This document shows, one piece after another, positions 7,831 through 16,197 of a DNA stretch of 64,000 bases. The notes under the pieces are model-generated. The model had not been told where the DNA came from. It ran no database searches and saw nothing but the letters and a program-made list of their open reading frames with translations. Location: assembly GCA_016703895.1 (NCBI GenBank), contig JADJBE010000007.1:124001-188000 (forward strand), in the 5' to 3' direction. This DNA is from Pseudomonadota bacterium. GTDB lineage: Bacteria; Pseudomonadota; Gammaproteobacteria; Steroidobacterales; Steroidobacteraceae. The position numbers were made by a program, and so were the translations under genes. The stretch's first letter is position 1. Each line of letters opens with the position of its first letter.

Positions 7831-9033
7831 ATGCTGACACCCGCGGAAGCCGAATCGCTGATTGGCCAGCATCTCACTGGCTTGCCGATCGAATCCCCTG
7901 CCGCTGACCCAGGCTATCGGCTCGATCCTGCGGGAAAACATCTACGCTGAGCGCGACGCGCCCCCCTTTGACCGGGTGGCAATGGATGGTATTGCGCTCA
8001 ACTCCTCGGGTTGCAAACGTGGCCCACAGGACCTCGTGGTGCAGGCGATGCAGCCCGCGGGTGCGGCGCCGCTGACGCTCACGCAGGACAGTCACTGTAT
8101 CGAAATCATGACCGGCGCCATGCTGCCGAACGGCTGCGACGCCGTGGTTCCCGTCGAGCAAATCACCCTCGCGAATGGCCGCGCACGGCTAGCGGCCGAG
8201 GTGAACGTCACACCCTACCTCAACGTCCATCGTCGCGGCTCCGACTCGCGCCAGGGCGCATTGTTGCTGTCATCAGGCGCATGCTTGACGGCGCCCGATA
8301 TTGCCGTGGCCGCCAGTGCGGGCATGGCGCGCCTACGTGTCAGCGCGCGCAACCGGCGATCGTCGTCGTCTCGACCGGCGACGAATTGATCGAACCCGGT
8401 GAGTCGATCCTGCCCTATCAAGTCCGTCGCTCCAACGTATATGGCGTTGTGGCTGCGCTGAAAGCGCGCGGCTTCGTTCGAGTGGCCGACGATCACGTGC
8501 GTGATGATGCCAATGAGATTGCCGCACGCCTCAAGCAGCACTTGGCGACGCATGACACGGTGATTCTCTCCGGCGGCGTGTCGATGGGCCAGCTCGATCT
8601 CGTCCCGAAGGTGCTGGCGGATCTTGGCGTGCGGCAAGTTTTCCATAAGATCGCGCAGCGACCGGGCAAACCGATGTGGTTCGGCGTCGCGCCCTCGGGT
8701 GCCACCGTGTTCGCGTTGCCAGGCAACCCGGTCTCGACGCTGGTCTGCCTGGCGCGGTACGTCGTGCCCGCTCTGTATCGCGCCATGCAATGGCAGGCGC
8801 CTGCGCCCGAACGGCTGGCACTCGCCAAGCCCTTTGAAACCCGGCATGCGCTCAGCTTTTTTCTACCGGTAAAGCTTGCCGTGGATGAATGGGGCCGCCG
8901 TTGGGCGCATCCCAGTCCGACCAATGGATCGGGCGATTTCACCGCGCTCGTCGGCACGGACGGCTTTGTCGAGCTGCCGCCAGGCCCTGCGGAGCGGCCC
9001 AAGGGCTTTGTAGCGACTATGTATCGCTGGTAA
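7831..9033 (+). pseudogene. moeA: Molybdopterin molybdotransferase MoeA, interrupted by two frameshifts
   Basis: MoeA inserts molybdate into adenylated molybdopterin. The gene spans 1203 bp, the normal length, but is read in three frame segments. MLTPAEAESLIGQHLTGLP starts at 7831; the frame then moves +1 near 7895 (in a CCCC run) into PLPLTQAIGSILRENIYAER; it moves again by -1 near 8340-8350 (in a GCGCGC run) into PAIVVVSTGDELIEPGE. The hallmark segments are all present: PPFDRVAMDGIAL, IMTGAMLPNGCDAVVPVE, VSTGDEL, SGGVSMGQLD and FALPGNPVSTLV. The two indels compensate for each other, and the rest of the Moco operon follows intact. I suspect indel errors at short repeats, but true inactivation cannot be excluded. 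Confidence 0.85.
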
Positions 9034-9060
9034 GTGCCCCGGCTGCTACGCTAGGGAACT

Positions 9061-10155
9061 GTGAAAGAGACGATCGTTTCCATCAATCGCGCGACGCGGC
9101 AAGGGTCGGCTAGCTCCGCCGACATGGGCCCGAAGGACGGCCTCGGTCGGCCGCTACATGATCTGCGCATCTCGGTGATGGACCGGTGCAATTTTCGCTG
9201 CCCCTATTGCATGCCGCGCGACACATTTCACGACGGCTACAAGTTCCTCAAGTCCACCGAACGTCTGAGCTTTGAGGAAATCACCCGCCTCGCCCGGGTG
9301 TTCGTCCGCCTGGGCGTCAAGAAACTCAGGATCACGGGCGGCGAACCCTTGCTACGCCCCAACCTCACGGACCTGATCGGCGATCTCAGCACGATTGCCG
9401 GTCTTGAAGATCTCGCGCTAACGACCAACGGCGTGTTGCTGTCCAAGTACGCCACCGAGCTCGCAGCCGCCGGGCTGCAGCGCTTGACCGTCAGCCTTGA
9501 CAGCCTCGACCCCGAGATCTTCGCGCGCATGAGTGGTGGCTTCGGTGGCGTCGACGAGGTTCTCGACGGCATCGACCATGCGCAGCGCGCCGGCCTCGCG
9601 CCGATCAAGATCAATGCGGTGATTCAACGTGGTATCAACGATCACACCGTCCTGGGTCTGGTGGAGCGCTTTCGCGGCACCGGCGTGATCGTGCGCTTTA
9701 TCGAGTACATGGACGTCGGCAATCGCAACGACTGGCGCCGCGATCTCGTCGTACCATCCGCCGAGCTTGTCAGCCAGATTGCGGCTCGCTGGCCGATCGA
9801 ACCCCGCCAGCCTAACTATCGAGGCGAAGTCGCCGAGCGCTATGTGTTTGCCGATGGCGCCGGCGAAGTGGGGTTCATCTCCTCGGTCTCACAGCCATTC
9901 TGCGGTGACTGCTCGCGCGCCCGGCTCTCGTCTGATGGCGGCTTGTTTACCTGTCTGTTTGCCTCGCAGGGCACGAGCCTGCGCGAGCCGCTGCGCAGCG
10001 GCGCCACGGACGATGAATTGGTGGAGATGGTGCGAGCCATCTGGAATAAACGTGTTGACCGTTACAGCGAGCTGCGCGCGGCCGTGCGTGCACGAGCGGC
10101 GGCCGCACAAGACGATGCCGATCGCAAGATCGAAATGTTCTACATCGGTGGCTGA
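9061..10155 (+). CDS. moaA: GTP 3',8-cyclase MoaA (radical SAM)
   Basis: MoaA catalyses the first step of molybdenum cofactor synthesis, rearranging GTP to 3',8-cyclo-GTP. The N-terminal radical-SAM motif is CNFRCPYC, followed by RITGGEPLLRP and TTNGVLL. The C-terminal second cluster is CGDCSRARLSSDGGLFTC, and the protein ends in the conserved GG that is needed for activity. The start is GTG, and the 364-residue length is slightly longer than usual owing to an N-terminal leader; a start at the later ATG near 9124 is possible. It lies 27 bp after moeA and 5 bp before moaC, within one operon. Confidence 0.93.
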   Translation: MKETIVSINRATRQGSASSADMGPKDGLGRPLHDLRISVMDRCNFRCPYCMPRDTFHDGYKFLKSTERLSFEEITRLARVFVRLGVKKLRITGGEPLLRPNLTDLIGDLSTIAGLEDLALTTNGVLLSKYATELAAAGLQRLTVSLDSLDPEIFARMSGGFGGVDEVLDGIDHAQRAGLAPIKINAVIQRGINDHTVLGLVERFRGTGVIVRFIEYMDVGNRNDWRRDLVVPSAELVSQIAARWPIEPRQPNYRGEVAERYVFADGAGEVGFISSVSQPFCGDCSRARLSSDGGLFTCLFASQGTSLREPLRSGATDDELVEMVRAIWNKRVDRYSELRAAVRARAAAAQDDADRKIEMFYIGG

Positions 10156-10160
10156 CTGAC

Positions 10161-10688
10161 ATGCCCGTCAACAATCCACGCAAGCGTTCGACAGTGGCGC
10201 GCCTCGTGCCAGCACGCAAGCTGACACATCTCGATGCGAGCAATCGCCCAGCCATGGTCAATGTGGGTGACAAGTCCGTCAGCTACCGTGAAGCGACTGC
10301 CGAAGCGATCATTACGCTGCCAACCGCGGTCGCGCGTGAGTTGGCACGGACGGGGCATCGAGCCAAGAAGGGCCCAGTTTTTGATACTGCCATCATTGCC
10401 GGCGTGCTGGCGGCCAAACGCACGCACGAGTTGATCCCCTTCTGCCATCCGCTGCCGATCGAACGGTGCGATGTCACCGTGGCCGCACAACGCGGCGGCC
10501 AACTGCGGGTCTTGTGCACGGTGGCAGCAACGCACAAGACCGGCGTCGAGATGGAGGCGCTGACGGGTGCCAGTGTTGCGGCGCTCACGGTCTACGATAT
10601 GTGCAAAGCGCTGTCACACGATATCGTCATCGGACCGGTTAGGTTGTTAGCCAAGCGCGGTGGCAAGCGCGACTTCAGCCGACCATGA
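10161..10688 (+). CDS. moaC: Cyclic pyranopterin monophosphate synthase MoaC
   Basis: MoaC converts 3',8-cyclo-GTP to cyclic pyranopterin monophosphate together with MoaA. Family signatures are clear: VNVGDKSVSYREA, CHPLPIERCDVTV and the EMEALTGASVAALTVYDMCK block with its catalytic acidic and Lys residues. The protein is 175 residues, about normal with a short Arg-rich leader. Its 3' end overlaps the start of the mobA-moaD fusion by 4 bp (ATGA). Confidence 0.93.
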   Translation: MPVNNPRKRSTVARLVPARKLTHLDASNRPAMVNVGDKSVSYREATAEAIITLPTAVARELARTGHRAKKGPVFDTAIIAGVLAAKRTHELIPFCHPLPIERCDVTVAAQRGGQLRVLCTVAATHKTGVEMEALTGASVAALTVYDMCKALSHDIVIGPVRLLAKRGGKRDFSRP

Positions 10689-11530
10689 CAGCACAGTTGT
10701 TGGGTCTGGTGCTGGCGGGCGGCCGCAGCACGCGAATGCAGCGTGACAAAGCCGCGCTGCAGTATCGCGATGGGCAGACCCAGTTAGCGGCGGCGGTCGC
10801 CGCGCTGCGACCGTTCGTGGCCGACGTTTTTGTATCCGTGCGCGCGGATCAGCGCGACGATTCGACGCGGCGCGAATTCAAGCAGATCGTCGATCAGATC
10901 GACTCGGCCGGCCCGATCGCCGGCATCACGGCGGCCCAAGCGGAACACCCGCAGGCCGCTTGGTGGGTGCTCGCCTGCGACCTGCCATTTCTGGACGCGG
11001 CGACGCTCGACCACCTCGCAGCGCAGCGCGACTCATCATGCGATGCGACCGCGTATCGGTCTAGTCACGACGGCTTGCCCGAGCCACTGTGCGCCATCTA
11101 TGAGCCGCGCAGCCGCGAACCGCTGGCGGCGTTCCTCGCCGCCGGACGTCAGTGCCCGCGCAAGTTCTTGCTGCAGGCCAACACCAGGCTATTGGCGGCA
11201 CCGCATGCGCACGCGCTCGACAATGCCAATACGTCCGAGGATTATTGGCAGGCCATGGCCAAACTGAACCCGACGCAAGCCGACACGGCGCGCGACATCC
11301 ACGTGCAATATTTCGCCTTGTTGCGCGAACAGGCCGGCCGTCGCGAGCAGACCCTGACGACGACCGCGCGCACACCGCGCGAGTTATATGACGAACTGCG
11401 CCAGCAGTACCCGTTCACGCTGTCACCCGACGTGCTGCGTGTCGCGGTCAACGGCGAGTTCGCCGACTGGTCACGGCCATTGTCGACCGCTGACGCCGTC
11501 GTGTTCATTCCACCGGTAGCTGGCGGATGA
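10685..11530 (+). CDS. mobA: MobA-MoaD fusion: Moco guanylyltransferase plus molybdopterin synthase small subunit
   Basis: Two Moco functions are joined in one 281-residue chain. Residues 1 to about 195 are a MobA-type nucleotidyltransferase (LVLAGGRSTRMQRDKAAL, SAGPIAGITAA, WWVLACDLPFLD, DGLPEPLCAIYE) that would transfer GMP to molybdopterin. Residues about 207-281 are MoaD-like, with the ubiquitin fold (VQYFALLREQAGR) ending in FIPPVAGG, the free di-glycine that must be adenylated by MoeB and thiocarboxylated. The order keeps the GG at the C-terminus. No separate moaD is seen in this operon, and moaE follows with a 4-bp overlap. A bis-MGD enzyme (1.8-4.8 kb) needs both activities. Confidence 0.88.
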   Translation: MTAQLLGLVLAGGRSTRMQRDKAALQYRDGQTQLAAAVAALRPFVADVFVSVRADQRDDSTRREFKQIVDQIDSAGPIAGITAAQAEHPQAAWWVLACDLPFLDAATLDHLAAQRDSSCDATAYRSSHDGLPEPLCAIYEPRSREPLAAFLAAGRQCPRKFLLQANTRLLAAPHAHALDNANTSEDYWQAMAKLNPTQADTARDIHVQYFALLREQAGRREQTLTTTARTPRELYDELRQQYPFTLSPDVLRVAVNGEFADWSRPLSTADAVVFIPPVAGG

Positions 11531-12000
11531 CTCGTTTCTCGTTCAGCTCGACGCCGCTAGACATCGCCGCGCTGCAAGGTTCGTTGCGCGATGTCACCTG
11601 CGGCGGCTTCGTTGCGTTTGAAGGCTGGGTACGCAATCACAACGAAGGGCAGCGCGTCACGCAGCTCGAATACGAAGCTTTTGAAGCGTTGGCGGTCAAA
11701 GAAGGCGAGCAAGTCATCGCCGAAGCGCGAGCCCGGTTCGGCATCGAGAATGCGCGCTGCGTGCATCGCGTGGGCACACTTGACCTCACCGACGTGGCTG
11801 TCTGGGTCGGGGTGAGCGCGCCGCATCGCGACGAGGCGTTTCGCGCCTGTCGTTACATCATCGATGAAGTCAAACACCGGCTGCCGATCTGGAAGAAAGA
11901 GCACTATGAGAATGGCGACTCGGGCTGGGTCAACTGCGAGCGCTGCGCCGCAGCGGCACATGATCACCCTGAACACGACCATGCGCATGCGCATGCGTAG
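11527..12000 (+). CDS. moaE: Molybdopterin synthase catalytic subunit MoaE
   Basis: MoaE is the large subunit of molybdopterin synthase and pairs with the thiocarboxylated MoaD domain encoded just upstream. It shows GGFVAFEGWVRNHNEGQ, LEYEAFEALA, the HRVGTLDLTDVAVWVGVSAPHR stretch, and the C-terminal KHRLPIWKKEHYENG block that carries the catalytic lysines. An odd feature is the His-rich tail HDHPEHDHAHAHA, encoded by CATGCG repeats at 11978-11997, which could bind metal. The length is 157 residues. Confidence 0.93.
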   Translation: MTRFSFSSTPLDIAALQGSLRDVTCGGFVAFEGWVRNHNEGQRVTQLEYEAFEALAVKEGEQVIAEARARFGIENARCVHRVGTLDLTDVAVWVGVSAPHRDEAFRACRYIIDEVKHRLPIWKKEHYENGDSGWVNCERCAAAAHDHPEHDHAHAHA

Positions 12001-12023
12001 CGTACCAACTGGAGAATGACGAC

Positions 12024-13208
12024 GTGACGCTGACTGCAACCGAGAAACAGCGCTACGCGCGCCATCTGTCACTACCCGAGATCGGAGCAACCGGCCAGAG
12101 CCGTTTGAAGAACGCCAAAGTTCTCGTCATCGGTGCTGGCGGGCTGGGCTCGCCCTGCACGCTCTATCTCGCCGCGGCAGGCGTTGGCCGGCTCGGGCTG
12201 GTTGATCACGACGTTGTCGATCTATCCAACCTGCAGCGGCAGGTACTGTTTGCCAATGAGGATGTCTCGCTCAGCAAGACCAGCGCTGCCACCAAGCGAC
12301 TGAGCGCACTGAACCCCGACATCGAGGTTGTCGCGCACGAAATCAAACTGACCGCTGAGAACATCCTCGATGCGCTGCGCGACTACGATGTAGTCGTCGA
12401 CGGTACCGATCGAGTGGCTACGCGTTACTTGATCAACGACGCGTGCGTGATTCTGGGCAAGCCACTAGTTAGTGCTGCGATTCATCGGTTCGAAGGCCAG
12501 GCGATTACCTATGTACCCGGTCGTTCGGCATGCTATCGCTGCTCGTTTCCAAACGCCAAAGACAGTCATGTTCCCAATTGCGCGGACGCCGGCGTACTCG
12601 GCGTCTTGCCGGGTGTGATGGGCGCCATTCAGGCGACCGAGGCGATCAAGCTAGTGACCGGCATCGGTGAGCTACTAGCTGGGAGACTGCTCACTTATGA
12701 TGCACTGACGATGCGATTCGCTGAATTCACGGTTGCACGCCGCACTGACTGCGCCGTGTGCGGCGAGAATCCCACTATCCTGACACCCGAGGATGCGACT
12801 CCGACCTCGCGCACGACTGCGGCACAGCGTTCGCTGATCTCGCACGCGACGCCTCGACAGCTGAATCTACGCCTCGTGGCAGCACGTGAAAGCTCGACAC
12901 CAATCCTGCTAGTCGATGTGCGCGAGTCACACGAATATGGCAAGGGCAGTTTACCGGAGAGCATCAACGTGCCGATCGGCGAGCTTCAGGCGCGTACCGC
13001 TGAACTGGCTAACAAGCTAACAGAAGCCGCCCGCGGCCGCACTTCCCGTCCCGACGTCGTATTCATTTGTCGCAGCGGTGGTCGTAGCTTGCAGGCTTGC
13101 GAGCTCGCTGTGAGCGCTGGATTGACCGCCGTGCCGATCAACCTCGACGGCGGCTTGCTCGCCTGGTCGCGCGACGTCGACCATGAGTTCGTGGTCGCGG
13201 CAGTCTAG
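12024..13208 (+). CDS. moeB: Molybdopterin-synthase adenylyltransferase MoeB with C-terminal rhodanese domain
   Basis: This protein activates the MoaD C-terminus by adenylation and, through its rhodanese domain, may supply sulfur. Residues about 1-245 are ThiF/MoeB-like: GAGGLGSPCTLYLAAAGVG, VDLSNLQRQVLF, DGTDRVATRYLIND, and the zinc CxxC pairs CYRC and CAVC. Residues about 280-394 form a rhodanese with the active-site loop CRSGGRS (Cys first). It begins with GTG 23 bp after moaE and closes the operon. ThiF paralogues for thiamine are similar, but the context favours Moco. Confidence 0.9.
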   Translation: MTLTATEKQRYARHLSLPEIGATGQSRLKNAKVLVIGAGGLGSPCTLYLAAAGVGRLGLVDHDVVDLSNLQRQVLFANEDVSLSKTSAATKRLSALNPDIEVVAHEIKLTAENILDALRDYDVVVDGTDRVATRYLINDACVILGKPLVSAAIHRFEGQAITYVPGRSACYRCSFPNAKDSHVPNCADAGVLGVLPGVMGAIQATEAIKLVTGIGELLAGRLLTYDALTMRFAEFTVARRTDCAVCGENPTILTPEDATPTSRTTAAQRSLISHATPRQLNLRLVAARESSTPILLVDVRESHEYGKGSLPESINVPIGELQARTAELANKLTEAARGRTSRPDVVFICRSGGRSLQACELAVSAGLTAVPINLDGGLLAWSRDVDHEFVVAAV

Positions 13209-13215
13209 GCGCTAC

Positions 13216-14214
13216 CTACCGCGCCGTCGCCGTGACGCCGTCAACACTATTGGCAATCCAGTCCTGCGCCATGTCGGGATCATGATCGCGGATTGCTTTG
13301 GCGAAGCGCAGCACTTCGGCGTTCAACTGCGCGACGGCCTGCTCGGCCGCGGCATCGGTGGGCTTGAGCCGGCCGTAAGCACCGTTGAAGTAATGGTCCA
13401 TCGCCTCGAACACCAGCGCATACGCCTTGCCCGCTGGCGCCGCGTTATAGGAGGCCATGTGCAGGCTCCATTCGGGCGCCATGCCCGGCACGACGTCGGT
13501 GGTCCCTGAGACCACCAACTGCGGCACAGAGACCTTGCTCCAGCCAGCACTGGTCACATAGTTAGGAATGGGACCAGGTGGTGAAATTGCTATCACGGCC
13601 AACGGTAGCGGCGAGCGCGTCACGATCGGCGCAAAAGCTGCATCCAGCCGCGCTCCGCCCGCAATCTGCGCGATCAAGGCGCCATAGGAATGGCCGGCGG
13701 CGATGACCTCGCCAGAGAACGCCACGCCGGGCAGAGGACTGGCAGACTCTTTGCCTGAATAACGACTGACGATCAGATCGTAGTCTTCGAGACGCATGCG
13801 GAGCGAGTCACTTTGCTGATACTTGCTGCGCTCCGGATGTTCCTCAGAGTCAACGTGCAACGGTGCAGCGACGACCCAACCGCCCGTGGCCCAGGCACGC
13901 AGCAGCACGTCGTACCGGCCAGGGGATGCATTGGCGCCATGCGAGAAAACGATCAAACCGCAGGCATTACAGACCGCGGGGCGCAACACACGCACGGCAA
14001 CTTGTCGGCCTGATGACGCGACCAGCGTCTCGTTAGTATCAATCAGGCTCTGGGTAGTCGCGGGAGCCGGTGCCGGGACGGCCGCCCCAGCAGCAGCCTG
14101 TGCGGGCGGCTGCGCGGCCGGGTCTGTCGCGGGCTGCACCGCACAGCCCACCAGCAGCAATTGCAATCCAAGCGCTAAAGCACCCCTGATCACAGCCCCT
14201 GCGAACAACCTCAT
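13216..14214 (-). CDS. Alpha/beta hydrolase lipoprotein (PAF-acetylhydrolase/chlorophyllase-like)
   Basis: The encoded protein is 332 residues with a lipoprotein signal (LGLQLLLVG followed by Cys) and a Pro/Ala-rich linker (about 30-55), then an alpha/beta-hydrolase domain. Visible are the oxyanion segment LIVFSHGANASPGRYDVLL, the nucleophile elbow GHSYG, a likely catalytic Asp in SGTTDVVPGM and a His in AMDHYFN. It is probably an exported esterase anchored in a membrane; the substrate is unknown. Its ATG overlaps the stop of the small upstream gene, so it belongs to the 14.2-16.1 kb operon. Confidence 0.75.
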   Translation of the reverse strand: MRLFAGAVIRGALALGLQLLLVGCAVQPATDPAAQPPAQAAAGAAVPAPAPATTQSLIDTNETLVASSGRQVAVRVLRPAVCNACGLIVFSHGANASPGRYDVLLRAWATGGWVVAAPLHVDSEEHPERSKYQQSDSLRMRLEDYDLIVSRYSGKESASPLPGVAFSGEVIAAGHSYGALIAQIAGGARLDAAFAPIVTRSPLPLAVIAISPPGPIPNYVTSAGWSKVSVPQLVVSGTTDVVPGMAPEWSLHMASYNAAPAGKAYALVFEAMDHYFNGAYGRLKPTDAAAEQAVAQLNAEVLRFAKAIRDHDPDMAQDWIANSVDGVTATAR

Positions 14215-14516
14215 CCGGACCGCGTGCCGTGCTTGACGACTTCGTCGAGCGTCTTGCGATGCCCGGCACCAACAATACGCGCCACCATCCGATCGGCGTC
14301 GCCCTTGAGCTTGGCAGCAAACTCAGTCCCTGGTGAGTACTGATCCACTTGGTCTGCTTGCAACACTCCGGACTCAGTCAGCAGTTGCTCGAGCACCAGC
14401 ACGCGATCGCGCAGGACCCACAGTTCGGACATCATCTCCGCGTGCATGCGGCCCAGCGAATCAAGCTCGGAAGAGCTCAGGTAGGAACGATCCGGCAGTT
14501 TGGTAGTTCTGGCCAT
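14211..14516 (-). CDS. Hypothetical protein, 101 residues
   Basis: I do not recognise this small soluble protein. It starts at the ATG directly after the methyltransferase stop (TGAAATG) and overlaps the next gene's ATG. It has a central predicted helix with heptad-like Leu/Met spacing (LDSLGRMHAEMMSELWVLRD and onward), suggesting a short coiled coil, and a basic C-terminus. Position and overlaps make it a real member of the methyltransferase-hydrolase operon. Confidence 0.6.
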   Translation of the reverse strand: MARTTKLPDRSYLSSSELDSLGRMHAEMMSELWVLRDRVLVLEQLLTESGVLQADQVDQYSPGTEFAAKLKGDADRMVARIVGAGHRKTLDEVVKHGTRSG

Positions 14517-14517
14517 T

Positions 14518-15615
14518 TCAGCCGGCCTTCTTCGCGGGCTTGCGGCCACGGGTCACCCAAGGATAGCCAGTGTCCTGCAAGGCATACTCCTCGACATCGA
14601 CAAAACCCGCCTCGCGCATTAATTGCGGCAGATTCGTGATGCCAGATTCAATGAAGTAGGGCTCGCCACGATTGTCAGCTTCCCAAGCCAAGAGCGCGGC
14701 ATTGAACGGTGGCACTGCACGAAACGGTGGCGGATCGGAAATTACCATGTCACCACCCGGCTCGAGAATCCGGTACATCTCGTTGATGACTTCCCGGGCG
14801 GCGGACTCTGGCAGCTCATGATGCACGGCATAAGAAATCACGCCGTCGACGCTGTTGTCAGGCTCCGCGACATGCCGCGCATCTTCCTGTCGGAAATGGA
14901 TATTCCACCCCATGCGCTCGCTCATGGCGAGACCATCGCGCAGCGCGCGGGCCGAAAAATCGCCGCCAATCAGCTCGGCATCCGCAAATCGCTCGCGACA
15001 AATCCCCAGTGTGCCCGCACCGCCGCAACCCGGCTCATAGATGCGACGGTATTTCGCCTTCGGGAACTGCTTGATGACTTCCCGGCGCTGCTGAAGGATG
15101 TTGTCGTGCACGGCAACGGCGGCAAAGCCCCCGCGACCAAACACATACGGCAGGATGCCGAGCGCGAACATCGGGCCATACAAATCGTGACCGTCCATGC
15201 CGCCTGGCTGCAGGTGCCACTCGACGCCTTGGTAGAAGTCAGGAATCTGCAGCGCCGGATCGAGCTTGAGCTTCTCGGACGGCTGTTTTTTGGCGGCCGC
15301 GAAGACCGGCTCCAACTCAGCGCGCTTGCGCTCCACCGCCGCTGCAGACTTCACCCAGATTTCTTCAGCCACGTAGCGTTGATAGAGGCGGTTGAAGCGA
15401 TAGGCTTTGGACCGCTCTGCGACATCGCGCGCGCGATCGAGACGCTCGGGCCAGCGATCGCGCGTCGTATCCTTGGCAAACTCCTGGGCCAAGCCCTTGG
15501 CCTCCGGCTGTCGCTCGAAGTCTTCTTGCGCCTGCTGCTGCAACGCGCTCGACGAGTACACCTGTAGTGAGCCTAGAAACTGCATTGCAGCGCGGCCTTG
15601 TTGATCCAGATTCAT
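14518..15615 (-). CDS. SAM-dependent class I methyltransferase
   Basis: This is a 365-residue protein. The first 190 residues are mostly helical and unassigned (YRFNRLYQRYVAEEIW, DFYQGVEWHLQPGG). They are followed by a class I methyltransferase domain: motif I IYEPGCGGAGTLG near residue 195, LIGGDFSARAL, IHFRQEDARHVAEPDNSVDG and EPGGDMVISDPPPF. The start at 15615 is set by an ATGA overlap with the preceding SnoaL-like gene. Homologues with this N-terminal extension act on small molecules, but the substrate cannot be named. Confidence 0.8.
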   Translation of the reverse strand: MNLDQQGRAAMQFLGSLQVYSSSALQQQAQEDFERQPEAKGLAQEFAKDTTRDRWPERLDRARDVAERSKAYRFNRLYQRYVAEEIWVKSAAAVERKRAELEPVFAAAKKQPSEKLKLDPALQIPDFYQGVEWHLQPGGMDGHDLYGPMFALGILPYVFGRGGFAAVAVHDNILQQRREVIKQFPKAKYRRIYEPGCGGAGTLGICRERFADAELIGGDFSARALRDGLAMSERMGWNIHFRQEDARHVAEPDNSVDGVISYAVHHELPESAAREVINEMYRILEPGGDMVISDPPPFRAVPPFNAALLAWEADNRGEPYFIESGITNLPQLMREAGFVDVEEYALQDTGYPWVTRGRKPAKKAG

Positions 15616-16118
15616 TTTGCAGCTCCTTGCTGTGCCATCGAACCATCGCGTCCCAAGGCACCGATCAGTTTCCATTCGCCCTGCTCGCGCGTCCAGACAT
15701 GGATGACATGAAACCGCTGGTCGGTGGCCGCACCGCCAGGCAGTCGGGTGCGATGGGTACCGTAATAGATCACCCCAGTATCGCCCGAGAGCGTGAAACC
15801 GGTCAGATCCATCGTGAGTTCCTCGCCCGACTGGCCTTTCATTTGGGCTGCACCCGCACGGAGTTAGTCCTGCCCCGAGGGTTTGTCCCAACCCGGCGGC
15901 CATCCCATGTGATGCAGCGACGTGTTGGCGAGATACGTTTCGAGATCGCCCTTGCCGCGAGCGGCATAAATGGCCAGTTCTTTGGCCCAGATGGCCTCAC
16001 GGGCTTGGTCGATATCGGCCTTTGAATCAGGTTGCACGGAACTCACGGCACAACCGGTTGTGAGTACCGTACCTAGTAGGGCTATACCTGTGACGAGAAA
16101 CGAACAGGGTCGCTGCAT
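15612..16118 (-). pseudogene. SnoaL-like/DUF4440 lipoprotein with an in-frame TAA
   Basis: A single reading frame encodes a lipoprotein signal (MQRPCSFLVTGIALLGTVLT, TGC lipobox) and an NTF2/SnoaL-like domain: IWAKELAIYAARGKGDLETY, HHMGWPPGWDKPSGQD, then after the stop LRAGAAQMKGQSGEELTMDL, GVIYYGTHRTRLPGG and HVWTREQGEWKLIG. The TAA at 15864-15866 interrupts it in frame; homologues usually have an aromatic residue followed by Leu-Arg there, so one base change (for example TAC to TAA) explains it. The 3' end overlaps the methyltransferase ATG, so the gene was an operon member. It may be a recent nonsense mutation or a base error. Confidence 0.75.
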
Positions 16119-16197
16119 GGACTACGCTCCACTATTTAAACCCGCGGTTGGGCGAGTGGCTATAGCCTACAACAGCGCCAGCGCAGCCCAGCCTCGC

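Noticed and set aside
14623..15567. Plus-strand frame of 314 codons
   Set aside because: It is antisense to the methyltransferase gene, which has clear SAM motifs and operon overlaps; the frame has no recognisable motif.
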